Shown here one piece after another: positions 8,454 through 18,383 of a DNA stretch of 64,000 nucleotides. The position numbers and the translations under genes are program-made. The notes under the pieces were generated by a model. That model did no database searches. It saw only the letters and a list, made by a program, of their open reading frames with translations, and was not told the DNA's origin. This DNA comes from Alphaproteobacteria bacterium (GTDB taxonomy: Bacteria; Pseudomonadota; Alphaproteobacteria; Caulobacterales; Maricaulaceae). The DNA lies in the NCBI GenBank assembly GCA_016124675.1, contig WGNG01000012.1:1-64000 (forward strand), in the 5' to 3' direction. Each line of letters begins with the position of its first letter. Position 1 is the first letter of the stretch.

Positions 8454-9869
8454 ATGTTCGCGTTGAGGACGGTGGCGCGCTGGATGTCGGCGCTGGTGTT
8501 GTTGGCCGGCGCAGGATCGCTCGCGGGTGCGGCCCTGACCCAGGAGCGCACGGACGGCGCGCTGGTCAAGACAGCGGCGCTGACCGGCGTGATTGGACCG
8601 GCGAACGCCAGCTATATCAACCGCGCGCTCGCCGCCGCCAGCCGCGACGGGGCGGGCCTGCTCATCATCGAGATGGACACGCCTGGCGGGCTCGATACGG
8701 CGATGCGCGACATCAACCGCGCCATCCTCGCCTCGGATGTCCCGGTGGCGGTGTTCGTTCACCCGTCCGGCGCCCGCGCCACCAGCGCCGGCGCCTACAT
8801 CCTTTACGCCAGCCATATCGCCGGCATGGCGCCGGGCACCAGCGTCGGCGCAGCCACGCCCGTGCAGATGGGCGGTGGAGACACCCCGCCTGCAACGCCG
8901 GGCGAAGCCCCCGGGCCGGGCGAGGACGGCGGCGATGGCGCCGGCGGGACCACCCGCCCGGACCGCCCGGCCGCGTCCAACTCACAAGCCATGCGCAACA
9001 AGGTGGTCAATGATTCGGTGGCCTATATCCGTTCGCTCGCCGAAATGCGCGGCCGCAATGCCGACTGGGCCGAAGAGGCTGTACGCGACGGCGTGAGCGC
9101 GTCCTACTCCCGGGCGCTGGAGCTCGGCGTGATCGAGATTGTCGCCTCAAGCCTGGCAGACTTCGCCGCTCAGGCAAACGGGCGGGAGGTCACGCTCAGC
9201 GGCGGCCGGACCCAGACCCTGGCGCTGGCGGACGCGCGCTTTGAAGCAGTGGAGAAAACCTTCGCCGAGAATGTTCTGGCGGTGATCACCGATCCCAATA
9301 TCGCCTTCCTGCTCCTCAATCTCGGCTTCATCGGCCTTCTGGTGTCCTTCTATAACGGGCTTGAACCCATCACCGCGATCGCAGGGGTGATCTTCATCAT
9401 CGTCGGCTTCTACGCGCTCAACACCCTGCCGGTGAATTATGCCGGAGCCGCCCTGATCATCCTGGGCCTGATCCTCCTGGTGGCTGAGGCCTTCCTCGCC
9501 TCGTCCGGCCTGCTGGCGCTCGGCGGGCTGGCGGCGTTCGCCATCGGTTCGCTGATGCTGATGGACACCGAGGTGGACGGGCTGCGCATCGACTGGCGCC
9601 TGATCGCCGGAACCACGCTGGCGCTTGGCGCCGCGACGTTTGTCCTCGTCAGCTATGGCCTGGCCGCCCAGGGGCGAAAGGTCACCACAGGCGATAAAGG
9701 CCTCATCGGCCTCACGGGTGAAGTACTCTCATGGGATGGCCCATCAGGCTATGTCATGGTGGATGGCGAACGCTGGCGCGCGGTGTCCTCTGATGCCTTG
9801 AAACAGGGCGACACCGTCAAGGTGACCGGGCTCGACGGCCTCACCTTGAAAGTCAAGCTGCTGAAATAA
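8454..9869 (+). CDS. nfeD: NfeD-family membrane serine protease, long form
   Basis: A 471-residue protein with a signal peptide, a ClpP-like serine protease domain, a four-helix membrane domain and a C-terminal OB-fold NfeD domain. [15 protein letters not shown] and [10 protein letters not shown] place the nucleophile at Ser111, and Lys183 in RNKVVND fits the Ser-Lys dyad known from archaeal 1510-N. A Gly/Pro-rich insertion (about 141-175) separates them. The start at 8454 has GGGAGG seven bases upstream. It precedes a slipin gene by 43 bases, the classic NfeD-stomatin operon. The likely role is membrane quality control by cleaving slipin-type partners. Confidence 0.93.
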   Translation: MFALRTVARWMSALVLLAGAGSLAGAALTQERTDGALVKTAALTGVIGPANASYINRALAAASRDGAGLLIIEMDTPGGLDTAMRDINRAILASDVPVAVFVHPSGARATSAGAYILYASHIAGMAPGTSVGAATPVQMGGGDTPPATPGEAPGPGEDGGDGAGGTTRPDRPAASNSQAMRNKVVNDSVAYIRSLAEMRGRNADWAEEAVRDGVSASYSRALELGVIEIVASSLADFAAQANGREVTLSGGRTQTLALADARFEAVEKTFAENVLAVITDPNIAFLLLNLGFIGLLVSFYNGLEPITAIAGVIFIIVGFYALNTLPVNYAGAALIILGLILLVAEAFLASSGLLALGGLAAFAIGSLMLMDTEVDGLRIDWRLIAGTTLALGAATFVLVSYGLAAQGRKVTTGDKGLIGLTGEVLSWDGPSGYVMVDGERWRAVSSDALKQGDTVKVTGLDGLTLKVKLLK

Positions 9870-9912
9870 ATGTGTTAACACCTCTCACGACCCTCAGGAA
9901 GGAGACCCGGCC

Positions 9913-10686
9913 ATGGCCGAGATAGGCGTCAATATCGGCTTCTGGATTGCGATCGTGGTGATCGCATTCACCATCATTTCGTCCGCGATCAAGGTCCTGC
10001 GCGAGTATGAGCGCGCCGTGGTCTACACGCTGGGGCGATATACCGGCACGTCCGGCCCAGGACTGATCCTGCTCATCCCCTTCATCCAGCAGATGGTGCG
10101 CGTCGATATACGCACCGTCGCCGAAGACGTGCCCAGCCAGGACGTGATCAGCCAGGACAATGTCTCGGTGAAGGTCAATGCCGTGCTGTACTACCGGATC
10201 ATCGATGCGGCCCGGGCCATCAACCAGGTGGAGGACTTCCGCATGGCCACCAGCCAGCTGGCGCAAACCACGCTGCGCTCGGTGCTGGGCAAGCACGATC
10301 TCGACGAGATGCTGTCCGAGCGCGACAAGCTCAATGACGACATCCAGAAAATCCTCGACGCCCAGACCGAGGCCTGGGGCATCAAGGTGGCCAATGTGGA
10401 GATCAAGCATGTGGACCTGGACCCGTCCATGATCCGCGCGATTGCAAAACAGGCAGAAGCCGAGCGAGAGCGGCGCGCCAAGATCATTTCCGCCGAGGGC
10501 GAACAGCAGGCCGCCGCAAAGCTGGCCGAAGCGGCCGAAATCCTTGGCGGTCAGGACGGCGCGCTGCAGCTGCGCTATCTCAGCACCCTCACCGAGATTG
10601 GCGGCGAGAACAATTCCACCATCATCTTCCCGATGCCGATCGATCTGCTGGCCCAGCTGTCCGGCTTCATCAAGGACAAACGCTAG
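9913..10686 (+). CDS. Slipin (SPFH/stomatin-like, NfeD partner)
   Basis: A 257-residue protein with one N-terminal membrane anchor ([20 protein letters not shown]), an SPFH/Band 7 domain starting [20 protein letters not shown], and a coiled-coil helix rich in [10 protein letters not shown]. It ends with the conserved FPMPIDLL segment. The family oligomerises in lipid microdomains and is a substrate or regulator of NfeD proteases. A strong AAGGAG ribosome site precedes the ATG. Together with nfeD this forms a two-gene operon ending at a strong terminator. Confidence 0.93.
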   Translation: MAEIGVNIGFWIAIVVIAFTIISSAIKVLREYERAVVYTLGRYTGTSGPGLILLIPFIQQMVRVDIRTVAEDVPSQDVISQDNVSVKVNAVLYYRIIDAARAINQVEDFRMATSQLAQTTLRSVLGKHDLDEMLSERDKLNDDIQKILDAQTEAWGIKVANVEIKHVDLDPSMIRAIAKQAEAERERRAKIISAEGEQQAAAKLAEAAEILGGQDGALQLRYLSTLTEIGGENNSTIIFPMPIDLLAQLSGFIKDKR

Positions 10687-10718
10687 CGCCCGACCCCGCA
10701 GACGGGCGGTCAAACAAA

Positions 10719-10749
10719 AACCCCGGCCTGCTGCGCGCAGGCCGGGGTT
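10719..10749. terminator. Bidirectional rho-independent terminator between slipin and hppA
   Basis: A perfect 13-base-pair stem (AACCCCGGCCTGC paired with GCAGGCCGGGGTT) has a five-base loop. It is flanked by A-rich sequence on the left and CTTTCTT on the right, so it can end transcription from both converging genes. Confidence 0.9.
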
Positions 10750-10775
10750 CTTTCTTGGGGCGGGTCTTCAGCGCG

Positions 10776-12950
10776 TCAGAAGCGCGTCGCCAGCACGGCC
10801 AGCATCAGGAGCGCCACGATATTGGCGATCTTGATCATCGGGTTCACCGCCGGACCGGAGGTGTCCTTGTAAGGATCGCCCACCGTATCGCCGGTCACCG
10901 CGGCCTTGTGGGCGTCGGAGCCCTTGCCGCCATGATGGCCGTCCTCGATGTATTTCTTGGCGTTATCCCACGCGCCGCCACCCGAGGTCATCGAGATGGC
11001 CACGAACAGGCCCGTCACGATCACGCCCAGCAGCATCGCGCCGACAGCGACCAGCGCATCGCCCTTGCCGGCTTCATTGAAGCCGAGCGCGCCGCCGCCG
11101 ACGAACCAGATCACGGCGAACAGGATGATCGGCGAGAGCACGGGCAGGAGGGACGGCACGATCATCTCGCGGATCGCCGCCGTGGTGAGCATGTCCACGG
11201 CGCGGCCATAGTCCGGCTTCTCTGTGCCCAGCATTATGCCCGGCTTTTCGCGGAACTGACGGCGCACCTCTTCCACCACCGCTTGCGCGGCGCGGCCGAC
11301 CGCGGTCATGGACCAGCCTGCGAACAGGAAGGGCAGAAGACCGCCGAACAACAGGCCCACCACCACATACGGGTTTGACAGGTCGAAATTCAGGTCCCCC
11401 GCGCCCGCAAAGAAGGGATAGCTCGACGGATCGGCCGCGAAATACTTGATGTCCTCGGTATAGGCGGCAAACAGAACCAGCGCGCCCAGGCCCGCCGAAC
11501 CGATGGCGTAGCCCTTGGTGACCGCCTTGGTGGTGTTGCCCACCGCGTCGAGCGCGTCGGTGGTGTCGCGCACCTCGCCCTCGAGGCCAGCCATCTCGGC
11601 GATGCCGCCAGCGTTGTCCGTCACCGGACCGAAGGCGTCGAGCGCCACCACCATGCCGGCGAGCGCCAGCATCGTGGTCACGGCGATGGCGATGCCGAAC
11701 AGGCCCGCCAGGTTGAAGGTCAACAGGATGGCGATGACGATCACCAGGGCGGGCAGCGCCGTGGATTCCATCGACACGGCCAGACCCTGGATGACGTTGG
11801 TGCCGTGGCCGGATTCCGAGGCTTTCGCCACCGAACGCACCGGGCGGTAATTGGTTCCGGTATAGTACTCGGTGATCCAGATGATGAGGCCCGTCACAGC
11901 CAGGCCCACCACGCCGCACAGGAACAGCGCGCCGCCGCTCATGACCATGTCATTGCTGGCGGTGAACGCCGTGTCGAAGCCGATCAGGAAATGGGTCGCC
12001 AGCGCAACCCCGCCCAGCGACAGCACCGCTGAAGCGATGAAGCCCTTGTAGAGCGCGCCCATGACATTGGTCGAACCCTTGGACAGGCGCACGAAGAAGG
12101 CGCCGATGATCGAGGCGATGATGCACACCGCGCCGATGGCCAGCGGATAGACCATCATGGCGTCCAGGCCCGCATCATTGCGGAAGAAGATCGAGGCGAG
12201 CACCATGGTGGCCACGACCGTCACGGCATAGGTCTCGAACAGGTCGGCCGCCATGCCGGCGCAGTCGCCCACATTGTCGCCGACATTGTCCGCGATGGTG
12301 GCCGGGTTGCGCGGATCATCCTCCGGGATGCCCGCTTCCACCTTGCCCACCATGTCGCCGCCCACGTCAGCGCCCTTGGTGAAGATGCCGCCGCCCAGAC
12401 GTGCGAAAATCGAAATGAGCGAGGCCCCGAAGCCCAGCGCCACAAGACCGTCAATGATGGTGCGCGGCGTACCGGACTCCGCGAAGCCCTGCCCGCCGGT
12501 CAGCACCAGATAGTAGACCGTCACCGACAGCAGGGCGAGGCCGGCCACGAGCATGCCCGTCACCGCGCCGGCGCGGAACGCCATGGACAGACCCGCCTGC
12601 AACGAGGTCTTGGACGCCTCGGTGGTGCGTACGTTGGCGCGCACCGAGACCAGCATGCCGATAAAGCCTGCCGCGCCCGACAGAAGCGCGCCGATCAGGA
12701 AGCCGATCGCCACGACGAGACCCAGCAACAGCCAGACCAGAACGAAGATGACCACGCCCACGATGGCGATGGTGGTGTACTGGCGGCGCAGATAGGCGTT
12801 GGCGCCTTCCTGGATCGCGGCGGCGATCTCCTGCATCCGCTCGCTGCCGGCGCTGGCTGCGAGAATCCTGCGCACCTGTATGACGCCGTAGGCGATTGCG
12901 ATCAGGCCTGCGGCGACCGCAAGCCAGAGCCAAAGCTCATCCATAGCCAT
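10776..12950 (-). CDS. hppA: Proton-pumping membrane pyrophosphatase, K+-independent type
   Basis: A 724-residue integral membrane pump with about 16 helices, coupling PPi hydrolysis to H+ export. The catalytic loop [15 protein letters not shown] and the Mg-PPi sites around [19 protein letters not shown] are intact. [17 protein letters not shown] carries Lys (about residue 475) where K+-dependent enzymes have Ala, the established marker of the K+-independent subclass. AGGGGA lies eight bases before the ATG. It would recover energy from cytoplasmic PPi, complementing the secreted soluble enzyme encoded at 2.8 kb. Confidence 0.97.
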   Translation of the reverse strand: MAMDELWLWLAVAAGLIAIAYGVIQVRRILAASAGSERMQEIAAAIQEGANAYLRRQYTTIAIVGVVIFVLVWLLLGLVVAIGFLIGALLSGAAGFIGMLVSVRANVRTTEASKTSLQAGLSMAFRAGAVTGMLVAGLALLSVTVYYLVLTGGQGFAESGTPRTIIDGLVALGFGASLISIFARLGGGIFTKGADVGGDMVGKVEAGIPEDDPRNPATIADNVGDNVGDCAGMAADLFETYAVTVVATMVLASIFFRNDAGLDAMMVYPLAIGAVCIIASIIGAFFVRLSKGSTNVMGALYKGFIASAVLSLGGVALATHFLIGFDTAFTASNDMVMSGGALFLCGVVGLAVTGLIIWITEYYTGTNYRPVRSVAKASESGHGTNVIQGLAVSMESTALPALVIVIAILLTFNLAGLFGIAIAVTTMLALAGMVVALDAFGPVTDNAGGIAEMAGLEGEVRDTTDALDAVGNTTKAVTKGYAIGSAGLGALVLFAAYTEDIKYFAADPSSYPFFAGAGDLNFDLSNPYVVVGLLFGGLLPFLFAGWSMTAVGRAAQAVVEEVRRQFREKPGIMLGTEKPDYGRAVDMLTTAAIREMIVPSLLPVLSPIILFAVIWFVGGGALGFNEAGKGDALVAVGAMLLGVIVTGLFVAISMTSGGGAWDNAKKYIEDGHHGGKGSDAHKAAVTGDTVGDPYKDTSGPAVNPMIKIANIVALLMLAVLATRF

Positions 12951-13137
12951 CGAAACTTCCCCTGGAACAAGGCGTTGATTGTCAAGCTGAGCGCTAACGG
13001 CGCGTGTGGAAAGGAATCAGGTGCGCCGCCGTGCCCGCTCAGATGGTCGCGACTATGGACCATGAGCGCGCAAGCGCGCAATACGAGCGTGTCCAGCCGC
13101 TGAACGTCCAAAAACAGCGTGTTACGGCTTGGCGTGA

Positions 13138-13539
13138 TTACGGCCGCATCAGGCGGGCATCATCGCCCTCCAGCGCGATGGCGCTGACCCGGTCAGGGTC
13201 ATAGACCTGCGCAAGGGCGCGCCGGAACGCAGCCTCGGCGTCCGTGCGGTCGAAGGCGCCATCGGGCTGCAGCCGGAACGGGCTATGCTGAACGCCGCGC
13301 ACCAGGGCGTCCATCAGGAAGTGTTCGCGTTCGCGAAAATCCAGCGCCGAATAGCTTCGCGACAGGCACACCCTCGGCGTGACGAAGGCATAGCCTGCAA
13401 GCGCGCCCGCGTCTGTCACCACCGGCGTCACCAGCCTGTTGACCGAGACCGACTGGTTTTCCGGACACGCATTGTCATCCGCGAACGCCGATGGCGTGGC
13501 GATAAGGGTGAGCACCGGAATGAGCGTTCCAAGCTTCAT
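13138..13539 (-). CDS. Hypothetical small secreted protein
   Basis: A 133-residue protein with a signal peptide (MKLGTLIPVLTLIATPSAFA) and two Cys in the mature part (NACPEN and PRVCLS), suggesting a disulphide. The rest is a mixed helix/strand domain ending EGDDARLMRP. It starts 24 bases downstream of the thiL stop on the same strand and is probably the last gene of that operon. The ribosome site is weak. A TTG at 13566 overlapping thiL would be an alternative start but spoils the signal peptide. No family was recognised. Confidence 0.65.
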   Translation of the reverse strand: MKLGTLIPVLTLIATPSAFADDNACPENQSVSVNRLVTPVVTDAGALAGYAFVTPRVCLSRSYSALDFREREHFLMDALVRGVQHSPFRLQPDGAFDRTDAEAAFRRALAQVYDPDRVSAIALEGDDARLMRP

Positions 13540-13562
13540 GGCGGAAGTATCGGCGCGGCGCG

Positions 13563-14546
13563 TCAAAAATGAGTGAATCCCTTTTTGACCACCTCCACCG
13601 GCTCGCCCTTCCAGGTGACGTGCAGCCCGCCGGGTCCTTGCGAGAACCGGCCAGCCACCGTCAGCGGCAACACGCCGGCGGCGGTGCGCAGCGCCTCCAG
13701 CCTGTGCGGCGCCACAGCCAAAGCCAGCTCGTAATCATCACCGCCCGCCGCCAGATCAACCCGCCCCTGCCGGGGATCGGGGTGACGCGCCAGCCACGCG
13801 GCGGCCGCCCGCGATACGGGCATCTCGTCCAGCGCCAGATGCAGGGTCAGCGCACTGGCGCCGGCGATGTGTTCAAAGTCCGCAAGCAACCCGTCGCTGA
13901 CATCGATGGCCGCATGGGCGTGCTCGCGCAGCCCCGCCGCCAGCTCAAGCCTGGGCTCGGGGCGGGAAAAGCGCCGTGCAAGGAAGGCCTCGTGCGTTTC
14001 GTCCAGGCGTTCGCGCGCGCCGAGCCGGGCCTGAAGCCCCAGCCACGCGTCCCCGATCGTGCCGGTGATGACGGCCAAATCGCCCGCCTGCGCGCCGCCG
14101 CGCCGCACGGCGGTTCCGGCAGGCAGCTCGCCGAACGCGGTGATGGTGACGGCCAGGGGCCCCGCCGACGCGGTCGTATCCCCCCCGATGAGATGGAGGC
14201 CGAACTGGCCCTGCTCGGCCGCCAGACCATCGGCGAACCGCTCGCGCAGGGCGCCGGTTGCGTCGTGAGGCCAGACGATGTTCAGAAGATAGGCGCGCGC
14301 CTGCGCCCCCATGGCGGCCAGATCGGACAAATTGACCCGCAACGCCCGGGCGGCCACGCAGGCCGGGTCTTCCCCGGCAGGGAAATGCACGCCGCTGACC
14401 AGGGTGTCGGTGGTGACAGCCAGCTCGTTTCCGGGCGCGGGCGCGATCACGGCGCCATCGTCCGTCAGGCCGGCGGCGCCCGGAAAGCCGGCGCTCAGCG
14501 GCGCGAGGCGCCGCATGATGTAATCAAACTCGCCGCCGGCGCTCAC
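13563..14546 (-). CDS. thiL: Thiamine-monophosphate kinase
   Basis: A 327-residue enzyme phosphorylating thiamine phosphate to thiamine diphosphate. Family features include GLTDDGAVIAP (metal-binding Asp pair), the TTDTLVSGVHF motif, NLSDLAAMGA, GGDTT and the later IDVSDGLLADFEHI. These belong to the PurM/ThiL ATP-binding fold. Its ATG overlaps the nusB stop by four bases (ATGA), so translation is probably coupled. Confidence 0.95.
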   Translation of the reverse strand: MSAGGEFDYIMRRLAPLSAGFPGAAGLTDDGAVIAPAPGNELAVTTDTLVSGVHFPAGEDPACVAARALRVNLSDLAAMGAQARAYLLNIVWPHDATGALRERFADGLAAEQGQFGLHLIGGDTTASAGPLAVTITAFGELPAGTAVRRGGAQAGDLAVITGTIGDAWLGLQARLGARERLDETHEAFLARRFSRPEPRLELAAGLREHAHAAIDVSDGLLADFEHIAGASALTLHLALDEMPVSRAAAAWLARHPDPRQGRVDLAAGGDDYELALAVAPHRLEALRTAAGVLPLTVAGRFSQGPGGLHVTWKGEPVEVVKKGFTHF

Positions 14547-15022
14547 GGCGTCCCGGCGCGCAGGGTGCGCGACAGCGAATCGAGCGCGCCATTGACCACG
14601 CCAGGCTCGGGACCTTCAAAAAAGGCGTGGGCCACATCGACATACTCATTGATCACCACAGAAGTGGGCACGTCAGATCTCGCCAACAGCTCAAAACCAC
14701 CTGCTCTCAGGATGGCGCGCAAGGTCGCGTCCAGCCGCGACAGGCGCCAGCCGTCCTTGAGCGTTCCCGAGATATGAACATCCACCTCGTCCTGGCGTTC
14801 CACGATACCGATGAGGAGATCCTCGAAAAAATCCTCGTCCACTTCCATGTAGTCGCCGGGCTCGCCCTCATGGCCGAACCGGTGGTCGCGGAACTGGCGC
14901 ACCACTGCCGAGGCGCCCTGCCCGCTGACATCCATCTGGTAGAGCGCCTGGACTGCGCTCAGGCGCGCCGCGCGGCGCAGGCGCGCGCGGGTCTCGGACT
15001 TGCTGGCGGCGTCAGTGGCCAT
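14543..15022 (-). CDS. nusB: Transcription antitermination factor NusB
   Basis: A 159-residue helical RNA-binding protein of the rRNA antitermination complex with S10/NusE. ARLSAVQALYQMD at the N-terminus and the C-terminal SVVINEYVDVAHAFF with GVVNGALD are characteristic. The ATG at 15022 overlaps the ribH stop (TGATG). Location behind ribH is the common bacterial arrangement. Confidence 0.95.
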   Translation of the reverse strand: MATDAASKSETRARLRRAARLSAVQALYQMDVSGQGASAVVRQFRDHRFGHEGEPGDYMEVDEDFFEDLLIGIVERQDEVDVHISGTLKDGWRLSRLDATLRAILRAGGFELLARSDVPTSVVINEYVDVAHAFFEGPEPGVVNGALDSLSRTLRAGTP

Positions 15023-15456
15023 CAGGAGGAGAACTTCTGTTTCAGCGCATGCATGGCGAGCGCCGCCTGTGCGGCGTCCTTGCCCTTGTTCTTGCGGTCG
15101 ACATGGGCGCGGTCGCGCGCCTGGCGGATGTTCTCCACCGTCAGGATGCCATAGCCCAGCGCTACGCCCGACAGGGTGAGATCCATCAGCCCGCGCGCGC
15201 TTTCCCCGCACACATAATCATAATGCGTGGTCTCGCCGCGGATCACGCAGCCCAGCGCTACATAGGCATCATACGGATCGCCACCCAGCCAGGACAGGGC
15301 GATTGCGCCCGGGATCTCGAAAGCGCCAGGGACCTGGACGGTTTCGTGCGCTGCTCCGGCGGCGTCCAGCGCCGCCCGGGCGCCTTCGAGCAGCTGCTCG
15401 GTGATGTCTTCGTAGAACGGGGCCGCCACGATAAGGATGCGGGGGGCGTCAGTCAT
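15022..15456 (-). CDS. ribH: 6,7-dimethyl-8-ribityllumazine synthase
   Basis: A 144-residue enzyme of riboflavin synthesis that condenses the ribityl-pyrimidine with dihydroxybutanone phosphate. Active-site segments are VPGAFEIPGAI, ALGCVIRGETTHYDYVC (catalytic His) and GILTVEN. AAGGAG lies seven bases before the ATG. The start overlaps the end of ribBA by eight bases. Confidence 0.96.
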   Translation of the reverse strand: MTDAPRILIVAAPFYEDITEQLLEGARAALDAAGAAHETVQVPGAFEIPGAIALSWLGGDPYDAYVALGCVIRGETTHYDYVCGESARGLMDLTLSGVALGYGILTVENIRQARDRAHVDRKNKGKDAAQAALAMHALKQKFSS

Positions 15457-16585
15457 GGCGGGCTCCTTCAAGATCGCGCTGTTCAACGACCTGAAGGCCG
15501 TAGCCGTCAAGTCCGACAATGGTTTGGGGGGCCGTGGTCACGAGGATCATCCGGCTGACCCCCAGATCGAGCAGGATCTGCGCCCCGACGCCGTATTCGC
15601 GCAGCCTTCTCGCCTCACGCGCATCGGGCGGGTCGGCCGGCGCGGCGCCAAAGCGCTCGGTGATCGCCGAACGGTGGGTTTCGCGAATGAACACCATCAC
15701 CGCTGGCCCCTCATGGGCCTGCAAGGCGGCGATGCTCTCCTCGACCAGCCCGCTGCGCCCGCCGATCGCGCCCAGCACGTCATCGGCGAAGCTCACCTTG
15801 TGCATGCGCACCAGAACCGGCGCCTGCGCGCGCAGATCGCCGCGCGAGATCGCGACGTGTTCCACATCATCCACCAGCGACCGGAAAACCGTCAGCCGGA
15901 ACGGCCCGCCCCAGCGCGTCGTCACCTCGGTGTCGAGCCGTCGCTCGACAAACCGGTCATTCTGGCGCCGGTAGGCGATGAGATCGGCGATGGTTCCGAT
16001 CTTGAGCCCGTGGCGCTGGGCGAAGGCGACCAGGTCGGGCACCCGCGCCATCGTGCCGTCTTCATTCATGATCTCGCAGATCACGCCTGACGGATTGCAG
16101 CCGGCCAGGCGGGCGATGTCCACCGCCGCTTCGGTGTGGCCTGCCCGCACCAGCACGCCGCCATCGCGCGCCACCAGCGGAAACACGTGACCGGGCGAGA
16201 CGATGTCGTCTGCATCCCTGGCCGGATTGACCGCCGTGGCGATGGTCAGCGCGCGGTCATGGGCGGAGATGCCGGTGGACACGCCCTCGCGCGCCTCGAT
16301 GGAAACCGTGAAGTTCGTGGTGTGGCGAGACTGGTTGCGCGCGCTCATCAGCGGCAGTTTGAGCTGGTCGGCTCTTGCCCGGGTGAGTGTCAGGCAGATG
16401 AGGCCGCGGCCATGCTTGGCCATGAAATTGACGGCCTCGGCCGTTGCGAACTGGGCCGGAATGACGAGATCGCCCTCATTCTCGCGATCCTCCGCGTCCA
16501 CCAGAATGAACATGCGGCCCTGGCGCGCATCCTCGATGATGTCGGTGATGGGAGATAGCGGCGATGATCCGGACGGCTCGCTCAC
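15449..16585 (-). CDS. ribBA: RibBA-type protein: active DHBP synthase, degenerate GTP cyclohydrolase II half
   Basis: A 378-residue two-domain protein. Residues 1-205 form 3,4-dihydroxy-2-butanone-4-phosphate synthase with DAEDRENEGDLVIPA, the RHTTNF loop, SPGHVFPL and the GHTEAAVD motif intact. The second half follows the GTP cyclohydrolase II scaffold (ILLDLGVSRMILVTTAP). It lacks the three zinc-binding Cys and the catalytic segment, replaced by VRMHKVSFADDVLG. It should therefore supply the ribB reaction only, similar to RibBX-type hybrids. GTP cyclohydrolase II must be encoded elsewhere. Confidence 0.92.
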   Translation of the reverse strand: MSEPSGSSPLSPITDIIEDARQGRMFILVDAEDRENEGDLVIPAQFATAEAVNFMAKHGRGLICLTLTRARADQLKLPLMSARNQSRHTTNFTVSIEAREGVSTGISAHDRALTIATAVNPARDADDIVSPGHVFPLVARDGGVLVRAGHTEAAVDIARLAGCNPSGVICEIMNEDGTMARVPDLVAFAQRHGLKIGTIADLIAYRRQNDRFVERRLDTEVTTRWGGPFRLTVFRSLVDDVEHVAISRGDLRAQAPVLVRMHKVSFADDVLGAIGGRSGLVEESIAALQAHEGPAVMVFIRETHRSAITERFGAAPADPPDAREARRLREYGVGAQILLDLGVSRMILVTTAPQTIVGLDGYGLQVVEQRDLEGARHD

Positions 16586-17199
16586 GGCGCATTTCCTGAC
16601 GGGGACGATTCACTCAGGCGAGCGGCGTAGCGCGCCATGACGTCGACCTCAAGGTTCACCCGCGCTCCGGTCTGCAGCCGCGACAGCGTGGTGACCGCCG
16701 CGGTGTGCGGAATGATCATCAGATCGAAGGCGGCGCCCTCAACCGCGTTGACCGTCAGCGACACGCCGTCCACGGCGATGGAGCCCTTTTCCGCAATGAA
16801 CCGCGCCAGCGATGCCGGCGCCGCCACGCGCAGCCGCATCCAGCCATTCTCGTCGGTGCGGGCCAGCACCTCGCCCACGCCATCCACATGGCCCTGGACG
16901 ATATGGCCGCCGAGCTCGTCGCCGACTTTCAGCGATCGCTCCAGATTGACCTGTCCGCCGGCCCGCCAGCCGCCCAGCGTCGTGCGCGCCAGCGTCTCGG
17001 GCGATATCTCGACAGTGTGGTGCGATCCCGCGCCGGCGGGCTCCACCGACACGACAGTCAGGCAGGCGCCGTCATGGCTGATAGAGCAGCCCAGCGCGAT
17101 GGTGTCAGGCGCATAGGCGCTGGCGATCACGGCGCGGCGCACCGGACCCTCCTCCAGCGACACGATTCGTCCTATACCGGTGACGATCCCTGTGAACAT
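16582..17199 (-). CDS. ribE: Riboflavin synthase, alpha chain
   Basis: A 205-residue protein made of two lumazine-binding repeats (MFTGIVTGIGRI at the start, VQGHVDGVGEV in the second). It dismutates two dimethyl-ribityllumazine molecules to riboflavin. The conserved SISHDGACLTV and AVDGVSLTVN segments appear once per repeat. The stop overlaps the ribBA ATG by four bases, and the gene starts three bases after the ribD stop. Confidence 0.95.
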   Translation of the reverse strand: MFTGIVTGIGRIVSLEEGPVRRAVIASAYAPDTIALGCSISHDGACLTVVSVEPAGAGSHHTVEISPETLARTTLGGWRAGGQVNLERSLKVGDELGGHIVQGHVDGVGEVLARTDENGWMRLRVAAPASLARFIAEKGSIAVDGVSLTVNAVEGAAFDLMIIPHTAAVTTLSRLQTGARVNLEVDVMARYAARLSESSPSGNAP

Positions 17200-17202
17200 G
17201 CG

Positions 17203-17862
17203 TCAGACCCGCTCCCACGTTTCCCAGCTGTCCGCGCCGCAGGCGCGTTCTTGCGTGCGCCGGAACATGGGGGCCGCGCCCAGCGTCTCAAGCCCGAGCG
17301 CAGCGACCGCCGGCATGCCGTCCCCGCCAAGAATCACCGGCGCGCGGAACCATTCAATGCAGTCCACGACCCCGGCGCGGATCACGGACGCGGCGACGCG
17401 TCCGCCCGCCTCGATCATCACCGTACGCGAGCTTTCTGCTTCAAGCCATTCAAGAACATGGCTTATCTCTACCCCAGACTCGCCTGCGCGCCGCTCCACG
17501 CAGCGCCCGCCCGCTGCTTCAAGCGCCTGGCGCGCAGAGGCAGGCGCATCCGCGCCATGGAACAGAACCGCCGGACCGTGCGTCAGCAGGGCGCAGCCCG
17601 CAGGCGTGCGCAGACGGGTGTCGAGCACGCAGCGTAACGGCTGGCGCGCCGCCGGGATCCCGTCCGGGCGGGCGGTCATCAGCGGATCATCGGCCAGAAT
17701 GGTCCCGACACCGGTGAGCACGGCGTCATGCGCGGCCCGCAGGCGGTGTACAGCGCCGCGCGAGGACGCGCCGGTGATCCATCTTGACGCCCCGCTCGCA
17801 AGGGCGATGCGCGCGTCGAGGCTGGAAGCCAGTTTAAGCGTGACGCGCACAGGCGCGCTCAT
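17203..17862 (-). CDS. ribD: RibD reductase domain only (stand-alone)
   Basis: A 219-residue protein matching only the C-terminal reductase half of RibD, which reduces the ribosylamino-pyrimidine phosphate with NADPH. Typical segments are [43 protein letters not shown] and [12 protein letters not shown]. The usual N-terminal zinc deaminase domain (H-A-E and PCxxxGxxPPC motifs) is absent. The start is fixed by a four-base ATGA overlap with nrdR, leaving no space for it. The deaminase must be supplied by another gene. Confidence 0.88.
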   Translation of the reverse strand: MSAPVRVTLKLASSLDARIALASGASRWITGASSRGAVHRLRAAHDAVLTGVGTILADDPLMTARPDGIPAARQPLRCVLDTRLRTPAGCALLTHGPAVLFHGADAPASARQALEAAGGRCVERRAGESGVEISHVLEWLEAESSRTVMIEAGGRVAASVIRAGVVDCIEWFRAPVILGGDGMPAVAALGLETLGAAPMFRRTQERACGADSWETWERV

Positions 17863-18365
17863 GCGCCGTCCTCGTCCGGCGAGGGCTCCGCCTCGGGCGC
17901 GGAACGCGCCGGACCCATCAGGCGCTCGCCCTTGATGAAGGTCGCAAAATCCTCCACCTCGCGGAAATCCTTGTAGACCGAGGCATAGCGCACATAGGCC
18001 ACGGTATCGAGCGCCCGCAGCCCGTCCATGACCAGGCGGCCGATCTGCTTTGAGGGCACATCCGGATCGCCCCCGCTTTCCAGACGGCGCACGATGCCTG
18101 ACACCATCTGCTCGATCCGGTCGCGGTCGATGGAGCGCTTCTGGGTCGCCAGAAGCACGGATTTCATCAGCTTGTCGCGCTCGAAGGCTTCGCGCTTGCC
18201 GTCAGACTTGATCACATGCAGATCGCGCAGCTGCACCCGTTCGAACGTGGTGAAGCGCGCCCCGCAGGACGGGCACTGACGCCGTCGCCGGATGGACCCG
18301 CCATCCTCAGCAGGACGCGAATCCTTCACCTGGGTGTCGTGATGGCCGCAGAACGGGCAGCGCAC
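17859..18365 (-). CDS. nrdR: Transcriptional repressor NrdR
   Basis: A 168-residue regulator of ribonucleotide reductase genes. The N-terminal zinc ribbon [16 protein letters not shown] with a second pair in CPSCGARF binds NrdR boxes. An ATP-cone domain ([19 protein letters not shown]) senses ATP/dATP. It starts 18 bases after glyA and overlaps ribD by four bases. The glyA-nrdR-rib order is widespread in alphaproteobacteria. Confidence 0.97.
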   Translation of the reverse strand: MRCPFCGHHDTQVKDSRPAEDGGSIRRRRQCPSCGARFTTFERVQLRDLHVIKSDGKREAFERDKLMKSVLLATQKRSIDRDRIEQMVSGIVRRLESGGDPDVPSKQIGRLVMDGLRALDTVAYVRYASVYKDFREVEDFATFIKGERLMGPARSAPEAEPSPDEDGA

Positions 18366-18383
18366 GCCTTCAGCCCTCCCCGC

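Noticed and set aside
13569-14777. 402-codon plus-strand frame opposite thiL and nusB
   Set aside because: Antisense shadow of two well-conserved genes. No start signal and an Arg/Gln-rich composition.
17203-17862. Possible FMN riboswitch before the rib genes
   Set aside because: The rib genes overlap their upstream neighbours by a few bases, and no conserved RFN pattern was seen before glyA either.
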